In this document: positions 25,211-37,560 of the stretch, piece after piece | Layout of the letters: each line of letters opens with the position of its first letter | How positions within the stretch are numbered: position 1 is the first letter of the stretch | Source of the DNA: Sclerodactyla briareus | Lineage: Eukaryota; Echinodermata; Holothuroidea; Dendrochirotida; Sclerodactylidae | Direction of reading: 5' to 3' | Assembly: GCA_026419785.1 (NCBI GenBank) | Contig: JAODTK010005765.1 | Location: forward strand, 277,801 to 341,800 | DNA: 64,000 bases | The notes under the pieces: generated by a model | The model's input: the letters and a program-made list of their open reading frames with translations, nothing else | Database searches by the model: none | Told to the model about the DNA's origin: nothing | Program-made: the position numbers and the translations under genes

Positions 25211-26142
25211 AAATAATCTCCACATTCAACTAAGGGGGTGTACATTAATTCAAATATTGTCACTTTGGCCAATCAGATATTAAACAGCTGAAACGAAGGG
25301 GATTTTCTAGCTCACTTGTTTACGCAAATAGTATTGTAAGCTGCCGTGATTTTGTGGTATTTAGTTTGTAATAACTTTATGTTATATTCTTTTCACATAA
25401 GATAGAGGCGGCGATGACTGTGTTGCTATGATATACCGCGTACATCAGCAGAACGACAACTTTTCCAAACTTTCTTCTGTTACTACATGGCAACTCAGAT
25501 GTTGCATTTATGTCCGGCAAGTGCCATTTCCCCGCGATCTCGAGTATAAAAGCCTCAATGGTGGCGCCGCTTATAGTCAATTGCAGTCCGCTTCATCCCC
25601 CACCCCACATTTCGAACGATCGACGCCCCTGATCGTGCATTTAGGTGCCTATATCGACGAGAGGGTTGGTAGGGTGTTAACTACAGAGGGAGAGAGATCG
25701 TCTGCAGCCTAATCCGATCAGTGATCATGCATGAATGAGCGGTGTGTAGGAGGACACCCAACCCTCACATTAGATTCAAAATATTCCGGTTAAAAGCATA
25801 GACTATTTATGTTTTAGTGTCATTCTACCCGAGCAGGCACTCGTTTTCAACCGATAGCAGTAGCGCAACTGAATGGCATGCCGCCCCCCCCCCCCCCTGT
25901 GTTTGTTCCAGAGTGGGCACGCTAAAGTTACCACACCTACAACGAAAGCCTGTTCCCCGACCAGTTATAATAGTTCCAACCTTCTCCATGGAAATCTATA
26001 TTAGAGCTAACAAATTTCAGGCGCGCTTTCGCGCGGCTATGTCTCTCGTCTTATTTGCCGCGTACACCACTCAAGTTTGAGATCACGTTATCCATCCTCA
26101 TAGCTTCTAAATTAAACAATGGTGGCATGCATTAAACTAGAA
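25211..26142. other. No recognisable gene
   Basis: Plus-strand frames of 94 codons (25428-25712) and 87 codons (25817-26080) are unassigned. A C run of about 14 bases lies near 25885. Confidence 0.35.
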
Positions 26143-26185
26143 AGTGTCGGGCGGGTCAACCGCCAGACCGTATTATCCCCGCATC
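26143..26185. repeat. Foldback motif beside ATCCCC (copy 2)
   Basis: GTCGGGCGGGTCAACCGCCA followed by GACCGTATTATCCCC matches 14462-14500, and both are preceded by a TAAACTAGAAAG- or ACTAAAGCTGAA-like segment. This supports a shared mobile-element end. Confidence 0.45.
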
Positions 26186-26309
26186 TCTCATTCAAGAAAT
26201 TGGTGAACGTGAAACCGGCCAATATTCGTGGAAAAGACATTTAAAGACTTGTGAAGCGACAACGTGTACAGGTAAATGGGTCAATTTCATGAATGCACTT
26301 GGTATTGTA

Positions 26310-28030
26310 TGAGGAACCCTACAGCCGGACAAGTGCGTCCTTAAATGAGCACCATGATTCAGATTCGACCTTTAACCACATGGCCACCCGACATAGGTAA
26401 AATTCAGGAGAGGTCACACACATGCAGGTCAAACATATATACCACAATAGTGAACCATCCAGCCTTCGCAGATATCAATTCTCCGATGATAGGCCAAAAA
26501 ACATTTGACCCCTAAGTGACTCGAAGACCTTAATGATATGACAGTTATCATGAAAATTGTTACTCTCAATGTGTTACAACAACTCCCAGGAGCATTTTGC
26601 ATTCGATGAACACACCCAGTGCTATTGCCGCGAAAAAGTACTAAAATACGTTTTTGACCCCTAAGGACTTAATGACCTTCAAGGACATGGCGTTTGTTAT
26701 GAAAATTGTTAGACTCCAGGTGATGCATCACTCAACAGAGAAGAATATTGTTTTTTGCCCCCCCCATTTTTTTTTTTTTTTTTTTTCCCCCCAATGGAAA
26801 AAATGGCCAATGTTATTGCAAAAAAGGTATAAAATGGAACTTTGACCCCTTGTAACTACCAACGTAAGGATGTCCGAGCGAAGCGGGAGTGTTTCCCTCC
26901 TCAAGCCACACAAACTCTATCCACATACAAAATAACCAGTTCTATTTTTTTTTTTGCCCATAACTCCTTAAATAAGACATTTATCAAGATTCGACCTTTA
27001 ACCACATGACACCCGACAGAGGTCAACGTCAGGTCAGAGGTCAAAACACACATGCAGGTAACAAGTATATCCACAATGGTGAACCATCCAGCCTTCGCAG
27101 ATATTCAATTCTCGATTATAGCCACAAAAAAAACAGTTTTTGACCCCTAAGTGACCTCGATGACCTTTAATGATATGACAGAATTTATGAAAATTGTTAC
27201 TCTCCATGTGAATACATCCACTCCTAGGAGCATTTTGCTTCTGATGAAACAAACCAGTGCTATTGCCGAAAAAGTACTAAAATCAGTGTTTGACCCCAGT
27301 GACCTTAATTGACCTTCAATGACATGGCGGCTCTTATAAAAATTGTACACTCCATGGTGTGCATCCACTATAGAAGCATAGTGCATTCCAATGAATATGT
27401 TCAATGTTATTGCAAAAAAGATATAAAATTGAAATTTGACCCCTCGTAACTACCAAAGTAAGTGTCCGATCGAAGCGGGAGTTGTTCCCTCCATAATGCC
27501 CACAAAGCTCTAGCACATATCCAAAAATAACAGTTTTCTACTGTTTTTTTGCCTGTAACTCCTTTTAAATAAGCACAATTTTTTCAAGATTCGACCTTTA
27601 ACACATGACCACCGGACAGAGGTCAAATTAGGTCAGAGGTCACACACATGCAGGTCAACAATTATATCATCCAATGTGAACCTCCAGCCCTCGAAGATAT
27701 TCAATTCTCCGATATAGCCAAAAAGCAGTTTGACCCCTAAGTGCTGGATGACCTTTCAATATATGACAGTTTTTATGAGAATTGTTTACTCTCCATGTGA
27801 TACATCCACTCCCAGGAGCATTTTGCATTCTGATGAAACACACCCAGTGTATTGCGAAAAAGTACTAAAATCAGTTTTGACCCCTAAGTGACCTTTAACG
27901 ACCCTCAATGACATGGCTGTTTTTATGGAAATTGTTACACTCCATGTGTGCATCCACTCCTAGAAGCATTATTGCATTCCAATGAAACTGTCCAATCCAA
28001 TGTTATTGCGAACAAAGTATTAAACTCATC
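26310..28030. repeat. Tandem array, ~600 bp units with ~145 bp sub-repeats
   Basis: The string GATTCGACCTTTAAC recurs at 26361, 26988 and 27588, giving periods of 627 and 600 bp. The third unit is partial. Each unit contains CCGACAGAGGTCA, ACACACATGCAGGTCAA, CCAGCCTTCGCAGATAT and TTTGACCCCTAAGTGACC, then two or three internal sub-repeats. A sub-repeat reads roughly ATGAAAATTGTTACTCTCC, then CATCCACTCC, then AGGAGCATTTTGCATTC and GTGCTATTGCGAAAAAG. This is a two-level tandem organisation. No coding frame is maintained across units. Confidence 0.8.
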
Positions 28031-28740
28031 ATTTTGACTGATAGGGACAAACTAATATGCAAATAGTCCCACAAATTACCTCAGTGATCTGATGCTATTG
28101 AATAAAACTTTATCAGGACTGGTAGTAGCGGGTCCTATTCACAAAGTTTCGTAAAAATCCTAAAAGTGAGAAAAATTAAATTGCATTAATTATTCATAAT
28201 ATGCAGAACGAATATGTTAAATTAAGCACACATAATGACCTTCAGGGATTTCAACGCAATGAATAAATTTTGGGGACTTAGAAGGTTACTCCACCAAGTT
28301 CGTGAGAATCAACAAAGTTTATAATTTGCCTAATTGATACTTGGGTCAAATATTAGCCAAATTAGTCATGCAAGATGGACTTCCAGTGACCTCGGCCCAT
28401 TAGGAAAATCACGGTACTGATAGTTGGCCCTATTCACAAGTTTCGTGAAACTCCAATGTTTGAAATATAAGACATAGCTATAATAGGCTATTGGCAAAAG
28501 AATGCATAAACTTGACCGTCGGATGACAGTGAAATTGTCGCCATGTTGTTCGGCTCCAACAACTACCCACAACCACAGTTCAGTGTCAATCGCACGAACT
28601 TGAACCATTGGCGAAAACCTGCAAATAGAGGACAACAAATATAAGAAGAGCCCTTTCGAAATTATTCTGAGACTTTACTCATAGGAAATGTGAAACCAAG
28701 TTTTGGGTCAATCGGGATAAAGTGTTAAAGATGAGAGCGC
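28031..28740. other. AT-rich sequence, probably old repeat
   Basis: GTCCTATTCACAAAGTTTCGT near 28131 is echoed by GGCCCTATTCACAAGTTTCGT near 28427, so at least two diverged units follow the tandem array. No gene is recognised. Confidence 0.4.
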
Positions 28741-28744
28741 TAAC

Positions 28745-28815
28745 GCCTAAAGTTTCCGGCGGCGGAGGGCGGCGGCGGCCAGGAGCCGGCGGCGGCGGAG
28801 CCCGGCGGGAACACG
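28745..28815. repeat. GGC/GGCGGA triplet-rich tract
   Basis: About 70 bp of GGCGGC, GGCGGA and GCGGCC triplets lie in an AT-rich neighbourhood. It could belong to an arginine/alanine-rich reading frame on minus (28747-28935), but nothing supports a gene. Confidence 0.75.
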
Positions 28816-29497
28816 GCCAAAAAACCTTAAATCCACCGAACACTTTACAGTGTGCGGGGATATAATAGCTACGTTAGTATTATGGAATCTTCGAATGGTG
28901 CTGAATATAGGTGAAGGGTGAAAGTAATGCAGCATATTTCTATTCAGAGTGCCTGATTGAGTGGGAGTCAGGTTTTCATTCTTTCAAGTTTTCTTCTTGA
29001 GAAATAGTCTAAATGATCATTACTGAAAAATGCAGGTTTTGACTTATTGGTAAGGCGAGGCTCGGAAATCTTTGCACGATCCTGGACCACCCCGTGGGAC
29101 AACTTGTAATTGGACCTCCCATCGGGATCCCTGGCGCCACCAAGGATAACCGGCATTTTCCTTATTGTGCATCAAATTCAGAATCACCAGGCGCGGATCT
29201 AAGGGGGTGGGGGTTCGGGCTTCATCCCCCCTTATATCAGCAAATAATCTTGTTTTACGTTTCAGCCCCTCTTTTTGTGAATAGTCCGGTGAATATCAGT
29301 CGACTTAATCACACCTTATATTTTCAACTTTTAAAATTATTAATTCAGGATTCTATAGCAATACGACGGCAAGGTAGACCTTGCTAATGTCAAATCTATT
29401 AGACGTCTGTTTAGATGCACAAGAAGTATATGAATCGTCTTGATAATTTTCTCGAATATTCCCAACCAAAGTACCACCAAACTGTTCCAAATCAGCC

Positions 29498-29830
29498 TCA
29501 TGTTGCACTAGAAAGCATCTAGAATCATACAGTTCCAGGGCCCTAAAGCAGTAAGGCGGCCCTGACCCACGCCGAAGGGAAATTTACGCTGCACAGTAGT
29601 GTTGTGGTGGCGTGCAATTACAGAAGTTGCCCGGCTAACATCATAAGAGTGACATGAATTCACCTGGCAGGTATTTGTTTCCAGGGAGAATCTTCTTGCT
29701 AGTTTTATTATAACCAATATCATGATAAACTTTTTCCCAGTGAGCCTCAAATTGCACTAGAAAGCATATTGGCCCTGACGCGGGACGAGCTGGACTTGGA
29801 CCATGCCGATGGGACTTCGCGCTACGTGCT
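29498..29830 (+). repeat. Two-copy tandem repeat, ~245 bp
   Basis: GCCTCATGTTGCACTAGAAA at 29498 and GCCTCAAATTGCACTAGAAA at 29743 start two units. Both continue into GGCCCTGAC and a GCCGA.GGGA..T..CGCT segment. The second unit is incomplete. Confidence 0.55.
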
Positions 29831-30166
29831 CATGGACGTGCGCTACACGCAATCGGGAGTCTTGTTTCGTGGCAGCATCACAGAAGTAACTCGTGTAACT
29901 GAATGACGGAATTTTGGTGTATTGGTATAAGCATCATTTCAGTTGGAGCATGAATGATCAGGATAAAGTATCGACAAAATGTCAGTGTCACTTTCATACG
30001 GAGTATGGCGGTCAAATGGAATACACGAGTTGTATATGGACTGCTTTATTTTAGGACTTTTATATTAGGTGATACTATTTTGATGATTACTGCGTTATTG
30101 TTAATGTATTGGGTTGTTTTCATGAACATACGGCGGTATAAGGAATACATACAATTTATCGGTAGA

Positions 30167-30752
30167 TGTTGGAGAGGGAACGGTAGGTGTGTAGCGGCTC
30201 ATCCATCTGCATAATGGAATCTCCCATATCACTGTCATATATTAGGTATCGTACGAGCAGTGGTGTATGTTAATTAGCCAAGTTCGGCAGGGTAGGGCGT
30301 ATGCTCGACCCTTTTCCTACAGAGTTGTTACACGAAACGGGATTTAATTATACGAGGGTTCCGCGACTTTCTCTATCGCTCGATCTCCCAAGTTTATTTA
30401 ATAGGTTGAGCGTTTAAAATCGACAGAGGACATTACAGTAACTTCAGCTTAATATAGTTCGCGTTATAGATTTTACACAGCGATCACGGATTTGTGATGT
30501 TTATTTAATTATCGCGTCTCGGGCACAAGAGAGGCTTCATTATAGAAGCCACCATTCAGCAAGCCCTACAGACTATTGTATTATGAATCATATTAAACAG
30601 TATGCCAAGGTGTAGTATAGTATTAGTAGTTGCAGTAGTACGCTAGGCTGTAGCCGCCATCACTTGTCCGGCGATCACCCGCCTTCGCTAAAGTATGCAC
30701 CGGAGGAAAGAGCAAAGAACTGAGGAGGGTAAGTGATGGACTTATCCTTCCA
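30167..30752 (+). repeat. 5' LTR of the Gypsy element
   Basis: It begins TGTTGGAGAGGG and ends TCCTTCCA. The central block with GCGTATGCTCGACCCTTTTC and GGGTTCCGCGACTTTCTC matches the 3' LTR closely. It carries the unoccupied TTAA (30270-30273) that is filled by a MITE in the 3' LTR. The start is fixed by the 3' LTR alignment and is uncertain by a few bases. Confidence 0.85.
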
Positions 30753-30755
30753 AAT

Positions 30756-30773
30756 TGGTGACCCCGAACGTTA
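30756..30773 (+). promoter_or_regulatory. Primer-binding site of the Gypsy element
   Basis: TGGTGACCCCGAACGT lies three bases after the 5' LTR. The leading TGG is the complement of a tRNA CCA end, as expected for reverse transcription priming. The tRNA species cannot be named from this alone. Confidence 0.6.
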
Positions 30774-31799
30774 GTTTTCTCGGTGTTTTTAGAATAATTC
30801 GTTTACAAAGAAGTGGATTTTGGACCACTATTCGAGTCGAAGTTCCAAAATCTTTTCTAGCGGTAGCACAGGACCGAGAAGATGCTTACTAGTGAGTATA
30901 GTGTGGCATTAGATTTAAAGGCAAAAACTGTTACCGTTGGTCTGGGTTAGCTAAGTTGGCAGAGCGATGTAAGCAACCATTCAAGATTTTTCTTACTAGT
31001 CTAGACATTCATGTTGTTTAAATAGCGGAATGGGTACAAGCATTACATGTTCGGCTTAGAATGCATCTTTATATCGTTTGGAATAGACAATGACTTTAGA
31101 CTGCAGTGGAGGGCAGTGAGGGTAGTGTTAGTGTTACAGTTGCTTTGATATTCGCAAATGACTGGAACGATCCACTGTTTATTTGTCGCTGATTCACGAG
31201 CATATTCCTTCGATAGATACAGTAAGCCAGCAGATACACATCGCACGAATTGACTTCATTATTAGTAGAGGAGCTAGAGTTTCCGAACTGGTTGCCCGAC
31301 ATAGCAAAACTACATATTATCGTCAGGACGATAGGTCATAGTTCGAAATTGCAGGCTGGTATCACAACGATCTCACTACATTTAGGCAAGGTGCTGGTTG
31401 GACTCTATAGAAGTATTAACCGATCAAGTGTATCCTCCCATCATTTAATAGCTGTCTGAGAGAATTCAGAGATCAAATTCACAGTGTTAGATGAACACTA
31501 TCGGCATTACAATATATACGCAGATCCGTCCAAGCGAAGGAACAGCTCAAGGCCCGGCTTCGTAACCGTAGTGCGAAATTGCCTTCCCACTAGTTGTATG
31601 AGCGGTGTACACGCCAACATCCACTTTGAAAAGGCGTTGGTTGATGACAACAGATTTGTAACGGCCTTTACAGTCGAGCACAGGACACTGAAAGGGCATC
31701 TGCTGCAATGAATTAGTATTTAGTCAAGGGTTACTATAATGTGGGTGCTTATATAGCGTTTTATTGTATTAGTCCTGTGTTGGACATCATGTGCTGAGC

Positions 31800-32760
31800 C
31801 CAAGTAAAGAACAGAGTGAAGCTGCAGGGACCCTATGCAGGAGCTGCAGGAGCCACTGCCCAGCCACAAGTTACAGCCGTAAGCCTTAAGCTTTCGCCAT
31901 TCTGGCCAAGCGACCCTACCATATGGTTCGCCCAGAGAGGGCCCAGTTAGGACTAGGAACTTACTTCAGATGTCGACAGGTTGGCTAGTCATAGCTAGTT
32001 GCAATCTACCTTCCTGCATCCCGGAGGTGGCTGTCGAAGTTAGAGACCTGCTATTGACCCCGCCCACCGAAAACTCTTACCAGAAGCTGAAGGAGGGATC
32101 ATCAGAGGACAATCCGCCTCAGAGCAGAAGCGACTAAACCCAACTCCTTATTACGAAGAAGCTAGGAGGACAGCATAGCCAACTCAAACTCTACGAAGGA
32201 TGTACCAATTACTTAGCGGAAAGAAGCTCGGGATAGTATCATGAAGCAACGCTTCCGGCAACGCTTACATACGAACGTGCAGTTGATTTTGGCCTCTACC
32301 AGGCGAGTCGCTGGATATCGAACAGTGGCAAGCTGGCAGACAAGACGTGGAGGTGACTCCGGCCATGCCGACTGCAGCTACCCTCTCCACAGTCTCAAGA
32401 CCCCCACAACCACAGCCCCACAGATCTGAGCAAGCACAACTCACCGCATTGTAGGTACATTGACCCGACAGGTAGAAGACCCTGACCATCCAGATACAGG
32501 AACGGAGTAGAAGCCCTAGTCCAATAGGGGAAGGAGCCCTCGCCGTGGGCGTTCAGGTGGAGAGCGCGATGACTCCCCCACATTGCTGGGGGAAACAATT
32601 GTTGGTTCCAACTGGCGTGTGGTGAGAAAGCCCATCGTTGTGTGAAACCATGTACCTGGAAGGACAAGTCAAACCCCAAGCCGGTGAATAATGGCGAGGA
32701 TTTCGTCAGAACCAAGGGCAGTAGTCTTTTTCATGTATACGATCGCAAGACTGGCACAAA
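31800..32760 (+). pseudogene. Gag region of the Gypsy element (fossil)
   Basis: The region lies between the primer-binding site and the protease. Its 3' part, around 32600-32680, has the cysteine/histidine-rich end with C..GEKAHRC and PCTW patterns that is typical of Gypsy-type Gag just before protease. The coding frame is broken and no intact protein is encoded. Confidence 0.6.
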
Positions 32761-35660
32761 GTTCTGATCGACACTGGTGCAGAACTTTAGGGATTGCCCC
32801 CCCCCCCCCTCCCACAAAGGCAGGAGGGGGCAAGCCACGAAGTATACATGGAGGCGGCTAACAAGACCCAATAGCGGACCTTATGGTGGAAAAGCACAAA
32901 TATAAAAATCAGGCCTTACGCAGAGTTTTCCGCTGGATTTTCACGATGGCAATGTTCGCACTCCCATATTAGGAGCGGATTTCTGGAGCATTTATAACTG
33001 GTCGTAGACCTAAGCGTCGTAGGCGATAGATACTGAGACCCAACTGTATGCTAGAGGGTATGAGAGTTTGTACTCATCCCCAGTAATACGTATTGACAGT
33101 TACGCACAGCTCTACTTATACGAAGCTTCTAGTGAGTTTCCCTCCATAGTCAAGCCTAGTTATAAGGAGACAGCTGTGAGGCATAAATGTCACGCACATA
33201 TAGTACCGTGGTCTTCCTGGTCATGTCAAGCCAGACGATAGCTCCCAATAAGACGCATAGCCCAAGGGAGAAATTGAGCACATGCTCCGCAGTTAGGCAC
33301 ATCAGCGTCACAAAGCCACTGGTCCTCCCCACTACATATGGTCCTGAGGAAAACCGGGGACTGCGAGACCTGCGGGGACTATGTGCCTGAAACAGCCATC
33401 ACTGTGACCGGATAGTATCCGATTCCCCACATCCAGGAATTGGCATCATCGCTCAACGGCAAGAATGTCTTCTCAAAAAATAGATTAGTCGGGCGCATCA
33501 TCCAAAAATACCAGTTGACCAAGCGAGGTCCGACGATGCACCCACCCCATTTGGCCACTGTGAATGGTCCGCATGCCCTTGGACACCGCAACTCAGCCCA
33601 GGAACTTTCAGGCTTATTAATTAAGTTCGACGTGTCTGCATTTGTCTATGCCAAATCGAGACCGGCGGGATAGTCGCCAGTACCTCTCCTGTGGAACATC
33701 TTTACACACCTTCGGAGCTTTCAGAGACTAGAAGAGATGGCGTGGTCGTCATCCTAGCAAATGTAGTTTTGGAGCCCCATTTATAGAGTTCCTAGGATAC
33801 AGGTAAAACAGTTATGGTATTCGCCCCTGCCTCAGAAGTTCAAGCCATAGTAATTACCCAGAACCCACTTCACTTCGGAAGCTACGAGAGTTCCTAGGAC
33901 TCATTAATTTCTACAGAAGATTCATCCGCACTGTGCGATATGGTCCAGCCCTTGACCGACTGATCAAGACAAAGGTCCAAGACAAAGGGCCATCCAGTTA
34001 ACTGAGGCTGAGCAAAAAGCGCTTCCAAGCGGTGAAGGCAGGTTTAGTAGAGGCCACACAGCTAGTTCATCTTGCGTCAGATAGCCAACTATCTTGACAG
34101 TCGATGCCTCAATGTAGCAATCGGTGCGGCACTTCACCAGCTCGTAGCTCAAGATGGAGACAGTAGCATTCTACTCCAAACGTCAGCAGCCTAGGAGACC
34201 AGATATAAGGAATACTAGCTATATATCTGTCGGTGCGTACTTAGAACACCTGTGGGAGGTCGGGATATTTTTCGTGCTAAACTGACCATAAGCCATTGAC
34301 AGTCCTTCTAATCCAATCAGGACAGATATTCACCTAGAGAATTAGGCACCTAGATATATATCCCAGTTTACCACGACATCACGGTACATCAAGGCGAAGA
34401 CAATGGTGTAGCTGACGCACTCCCCAGGTGTGAGACAGTATGCCTCACATCAGTCAATAATAGGACTTTCGACAGATCGCAGAAGGTAAAGGAAAGACGA
34501 AGAGCTTAATCAGCTACGGAATTCGTCATCCTTACCGTTCCAGGAGGTACATATACATACTTCTGAGAAAACACCATAACAAGCGCGTTTCAACTGGTAC
34601 GCTAGGCCATACGTCCCAGCAGGATTTAGGAGAGCGGTTTTAAAGGCTTTACACTCCCTCTCGCACCCTGGAATCAGAGCGACCAAACCTTTAGTCAGTC
34701 AGCGTTTTGTGTGGCCTTCACTTAACAAGGATGTTAGAGATTGGGACCATGGTCATGTACAACAGTGTCAGAAAGCTAACGATTACAGTCGTCATACCAA
34801 GACCGTTAGGGACTTTTGCTCCCACCAGGTTCCTCGATTCGCACAAATTTGGGGTTTGTTTTTTTCATGTAGACTTAGTAGGTCCACTTCCGCCCTATGA
34901 AGGATTTGATATCTGCTGACAGTAGTCGATAGGTTACTAGGTGGCCGGGAGGCGCTTCTATCTCTGATATTAACGGCAGAGACAGTTGCTAAAGATTTTG
35001 TTAGTCGATGTGGTGGCAAATATTTGGGAGTTTCTGCAGTCATAAACAACTGATAGGGGTGCCCAGTTTGAGTCTGTACTGTTAATGACCTCGAGCAAAG
35101 TTTCCCCTCCGCAGCGCAAGCCAAGCACACATTAGACCACGGCTTACCATCCTGTAGCAAAATGGTTAGTGGAGCGCTTCACCGACCTTAAGGGTGCCAC
35201 TTCAAAGCCCAGCCAAATCCAAATCAGTGGACGGAAGCCTTACCACTCGCTCTCCTAGGAATTTCGTGCCTCTCTGAAGAGACATTATTGTAGAGCTGAG
35301 GAGAGGGTGTCGGAACCCACCTGAACTACCAAACCATTGTTTCCATGATCAGAAGGAAGATGAGACCTGACCCACTATTATGTAGCAGACTAAAGCAGCA
35401 CATGTCCGAAGCTTCGTCAGCAGTCACTCAGACCGCTATGCGAGACGTTAGTTTAGTAAGGACCTCGCTACATGTACACATGTTTGGGTGAGGAATATGC
35501 AGTTCGTCGACCGATTCCAGGTACCATATAAAGGTCCGTTCAAGGTCCTCGACCGCCCCCCCCAAAGATAAATTCTTCATCCTCGACAATTTAACGGGAA
35601 GGAGGATACCGTTAGTTTGGACAGGTTGAAGGAGATATTTAGACACTGTTTTTGGGGGGG
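32760..35660 (+). pseudogene. Pol region of the Gypsy element: PR-RT-RH-IN (fossil)
   Basis: The protease active-site motif LIDTGAE lies at about 32763. Reverse transcriptase covers roughly 33100-34000 and ends with the GLINFYRRFI motif near 33900. RNase H follows, with an ADALPRC-type end near 34410. Integrase follows from about 34650 (zinc-binding region with SQRFVWPSLNKDVRDW and QQCQKA) through the catalytic core (HVDLVGPLPPYEGF near 34860) to a C-terminal DRLKEIF near 35620. The order defines Gypsy rather than Copia. The region is broken at many points. Confidence 0.85.
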
Positions 35661-35899
35661 GGACACCCCAATCACCATACTGACGTGCCGTTACAGAGTC
35701 CGTGCCTTTCGATGTATGCAAAAACCTGATCCAGGCATCGATGCAACTTCTGTAGAGCAATCGAAGGAAGTGCGAAAGACAAGGATCGGTAGAGAGTACA
35801 TTGGGCGGCTAGATATCTTCAGGAGGTTAGGTTTATCACATGAAGAGACTTACCGTTTAGTTTGGGCAGCATGTTTCGTTAGTTATCGATAGCTTTTTA

Positions 35900-37560
35900 T
35901 GTTGTTGCGTATCTCGGGCGGGAAGCTACGCTAGAGGCTTCCATCCATATCATAATGGGACTCTCCCATATTAACTTGTCATCTATTAGTATCGCCCGAG
36001 CAGTGTGGTGTATGTTAAAGGGGAACTCACAGGCAAGAGAAATGTTTCCCTACTTTTCTGCATCTTTTCAAACCTTCCATCGTATTCGAGCGCTCCGAAC
36101 GACCCCTCCAAGATCAAAAAAACACCGAGTTCAACTTCACCCTTGGCTATTGCGCCATAACTCAGCGCTACTGTGCACAGCGCCATCTTAGCGTGACTAT
36201 GGAAAATTCTTCTTAATTGGACGTAAGCAGCGACCCAGACTCTATTTATAACCAAATATTCCACGATAACAAGTTATGCCAGTCAACTATAACTTATTGA
36301 TCAACGTCAGTCATGACCTCGTCGAAACATCATACTTTATAATCGGTACTACCCCTTCCGCTTTTTATATTAGCAGTTGCACCCCAATTTCTTGTCGAAA
36401 AGTTCCGACAAAATGACTGGATTTTGCCAACATAAATCCATCTGACCAAAACAAGCAGGAGTCACATGATTAAAATGACCAATCAAGATATGCGCCTCTA
36501 CGACGACCTGTCAATGTGAAAATTGTACAGTGGAATCTCCATACAATTACTCAATGGGCATTCTCTAATAGGACTTTGTGTGTAACTCGGACCGAGCGAG
36601 TTCAAAAAGTGGGGGCCATTTATTGCTTCTGGTGATATTTTCTAATCGGTTTTAGGCCATAACTGCACCTAGAATAAGTTGGAGACTCCCCCCAGTTTGT
36701 TAATTAGCATCCCAATTTGTTCTCAATTTCTCGGTATTTTTGTTTGAAAGAATTATGATATGAACTGGCGTTTCGCTACTTCTGGGCGATGAGCGCTAAC
36801 TCACGTAAGTACGTACATGCACACACTGAGGATACTGGGTTGCTGGGTCGTTGACTTCGTCACGATATAGGGGGGCTATTGAAAAGTGTGCAACTAATGG
36901 CGCTGTGCACTGTACCGCGGCTGTGTTATGGAATTGCACCAAGGGCGAGGACTTTGAATTCACTGTGACAATGATAACGAGGGTTTCACACCCCGCCCCC
37001 TCACCCCATTCAGAAAACACGTTAGGAAGTCTGAAAAAATATCTAGAAATGCAAGGAAACATGACATCTTGCCTGGAGTCCCCCTTTAATTAGCCAAGTT
37101 GGGCACGTAGGCGTATGCTCGACCCTTTTCCTACAGAGTTGTTACACGGAACGGGATTTAATTATACGAGGGTTCCGCGACTTTCTCTATCGCTAGTTCT
37201 CCAAGTTTTTGTTGAGCGTTTCATAGCGACAGCAGAGGGACCATTATAGTAACTTCAGCCTAATATAGTTCGCGTTATATAAGATTCACAGCGATCGCGG
37301 ATGTGTGATGTTTATTTAGTTAATGGGTCTCGGCACAAGCAGGACTTCAGTATGAAAGCCACCATTCAGCCAACGCCTACAGACATTGTATGATATCATA
37401 TTTAACAGTATGCAAGTAGTATAGTTTAGTAGTTTGCAGAGGTACGCTAGGCTGTACGCCGCCATCATCTTGTCCGGCATCACCCGCTGCGCTTCAAGTC
37501 TGGACACCGAGGAAATGAGCAAAAGAACCTGAGGAGGGTAAGTGGCAAACTTCAGTACCA
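35900..37560 (+). repeat. 3' LTR of the Gypsy element, split by a MITE
   Basis: The LTR proper is 35900-36018 plus 37090-37560, which together match the length of the 5' LTR. It begins TGTTGTTGCG and ends TTCAGTACCA. The split lies exactly at a TTAA. Confidence 0.85.
36019..37085. mobile_element. piggyBac-like TTAA MITE inserted in the Gypsy 3' LTR
   Basis: The 1067 bp insertion is bounded by TTAA on both sides (36015-36018 and 37086-37089), while the 5' LTR has a single TTAA at the same place. Its ends are inverted repeats: AGGGGAACTCACAGGCAAGA on the left and, read on the other strand, AGGGGGACTCCAGGCAAGAT on the right, with similarity continuing through ATGTTTCC. A second subterminal inverted pair is CTGTGCACAGCGCCAT near 36172 against ATGGCGCTGTGCACTG near 36897. 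There is no transposase, and reading frames of 80-92 codons look incidental. TTAA targeting is characteristic of piggyBac, so mobilisation in trans by a piggyBac-type transposase is the natural inference. Confidence 0.85.

Larger units (their letters stand above)
30167..37560 (+). mobile_element. Gypsy/Metaviridae LTR retrotransposon, decayed, with nested MITE
   Basis: Two LTRs of about 590 bp in direct orientation flank a primer-binding-site-like sequence and a gag-pol region in the usual Gypsy order: Gag, protease, reverse transcriptase, RNase H, integrase. Total span is about 7.4 kb, of which 1067 bp is a later MITE in the 3' LTR. The element is broken many times over (tens of interruptions), so it is a fossil. 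The LTRs look alike over long stretches, for example 30300-30400 against 37100-37200, which points to modest age. No target duplication is clear. Some of the damage may be base-level assembly error. Confidence 0.9.

Noticed and set aside
28747-28935. Arginine/alanine-rich minus-strand ORF over the GGC repeat
   Set aside because: It is generated by a triplet repeat, with no conserved context.
32395-32715. 106-codon minus-strand ORF in the Gypsy gag region as an antisense gene
   Set aside because: It lies opposite the Gag coding region and reads as a shadow of that sequence.
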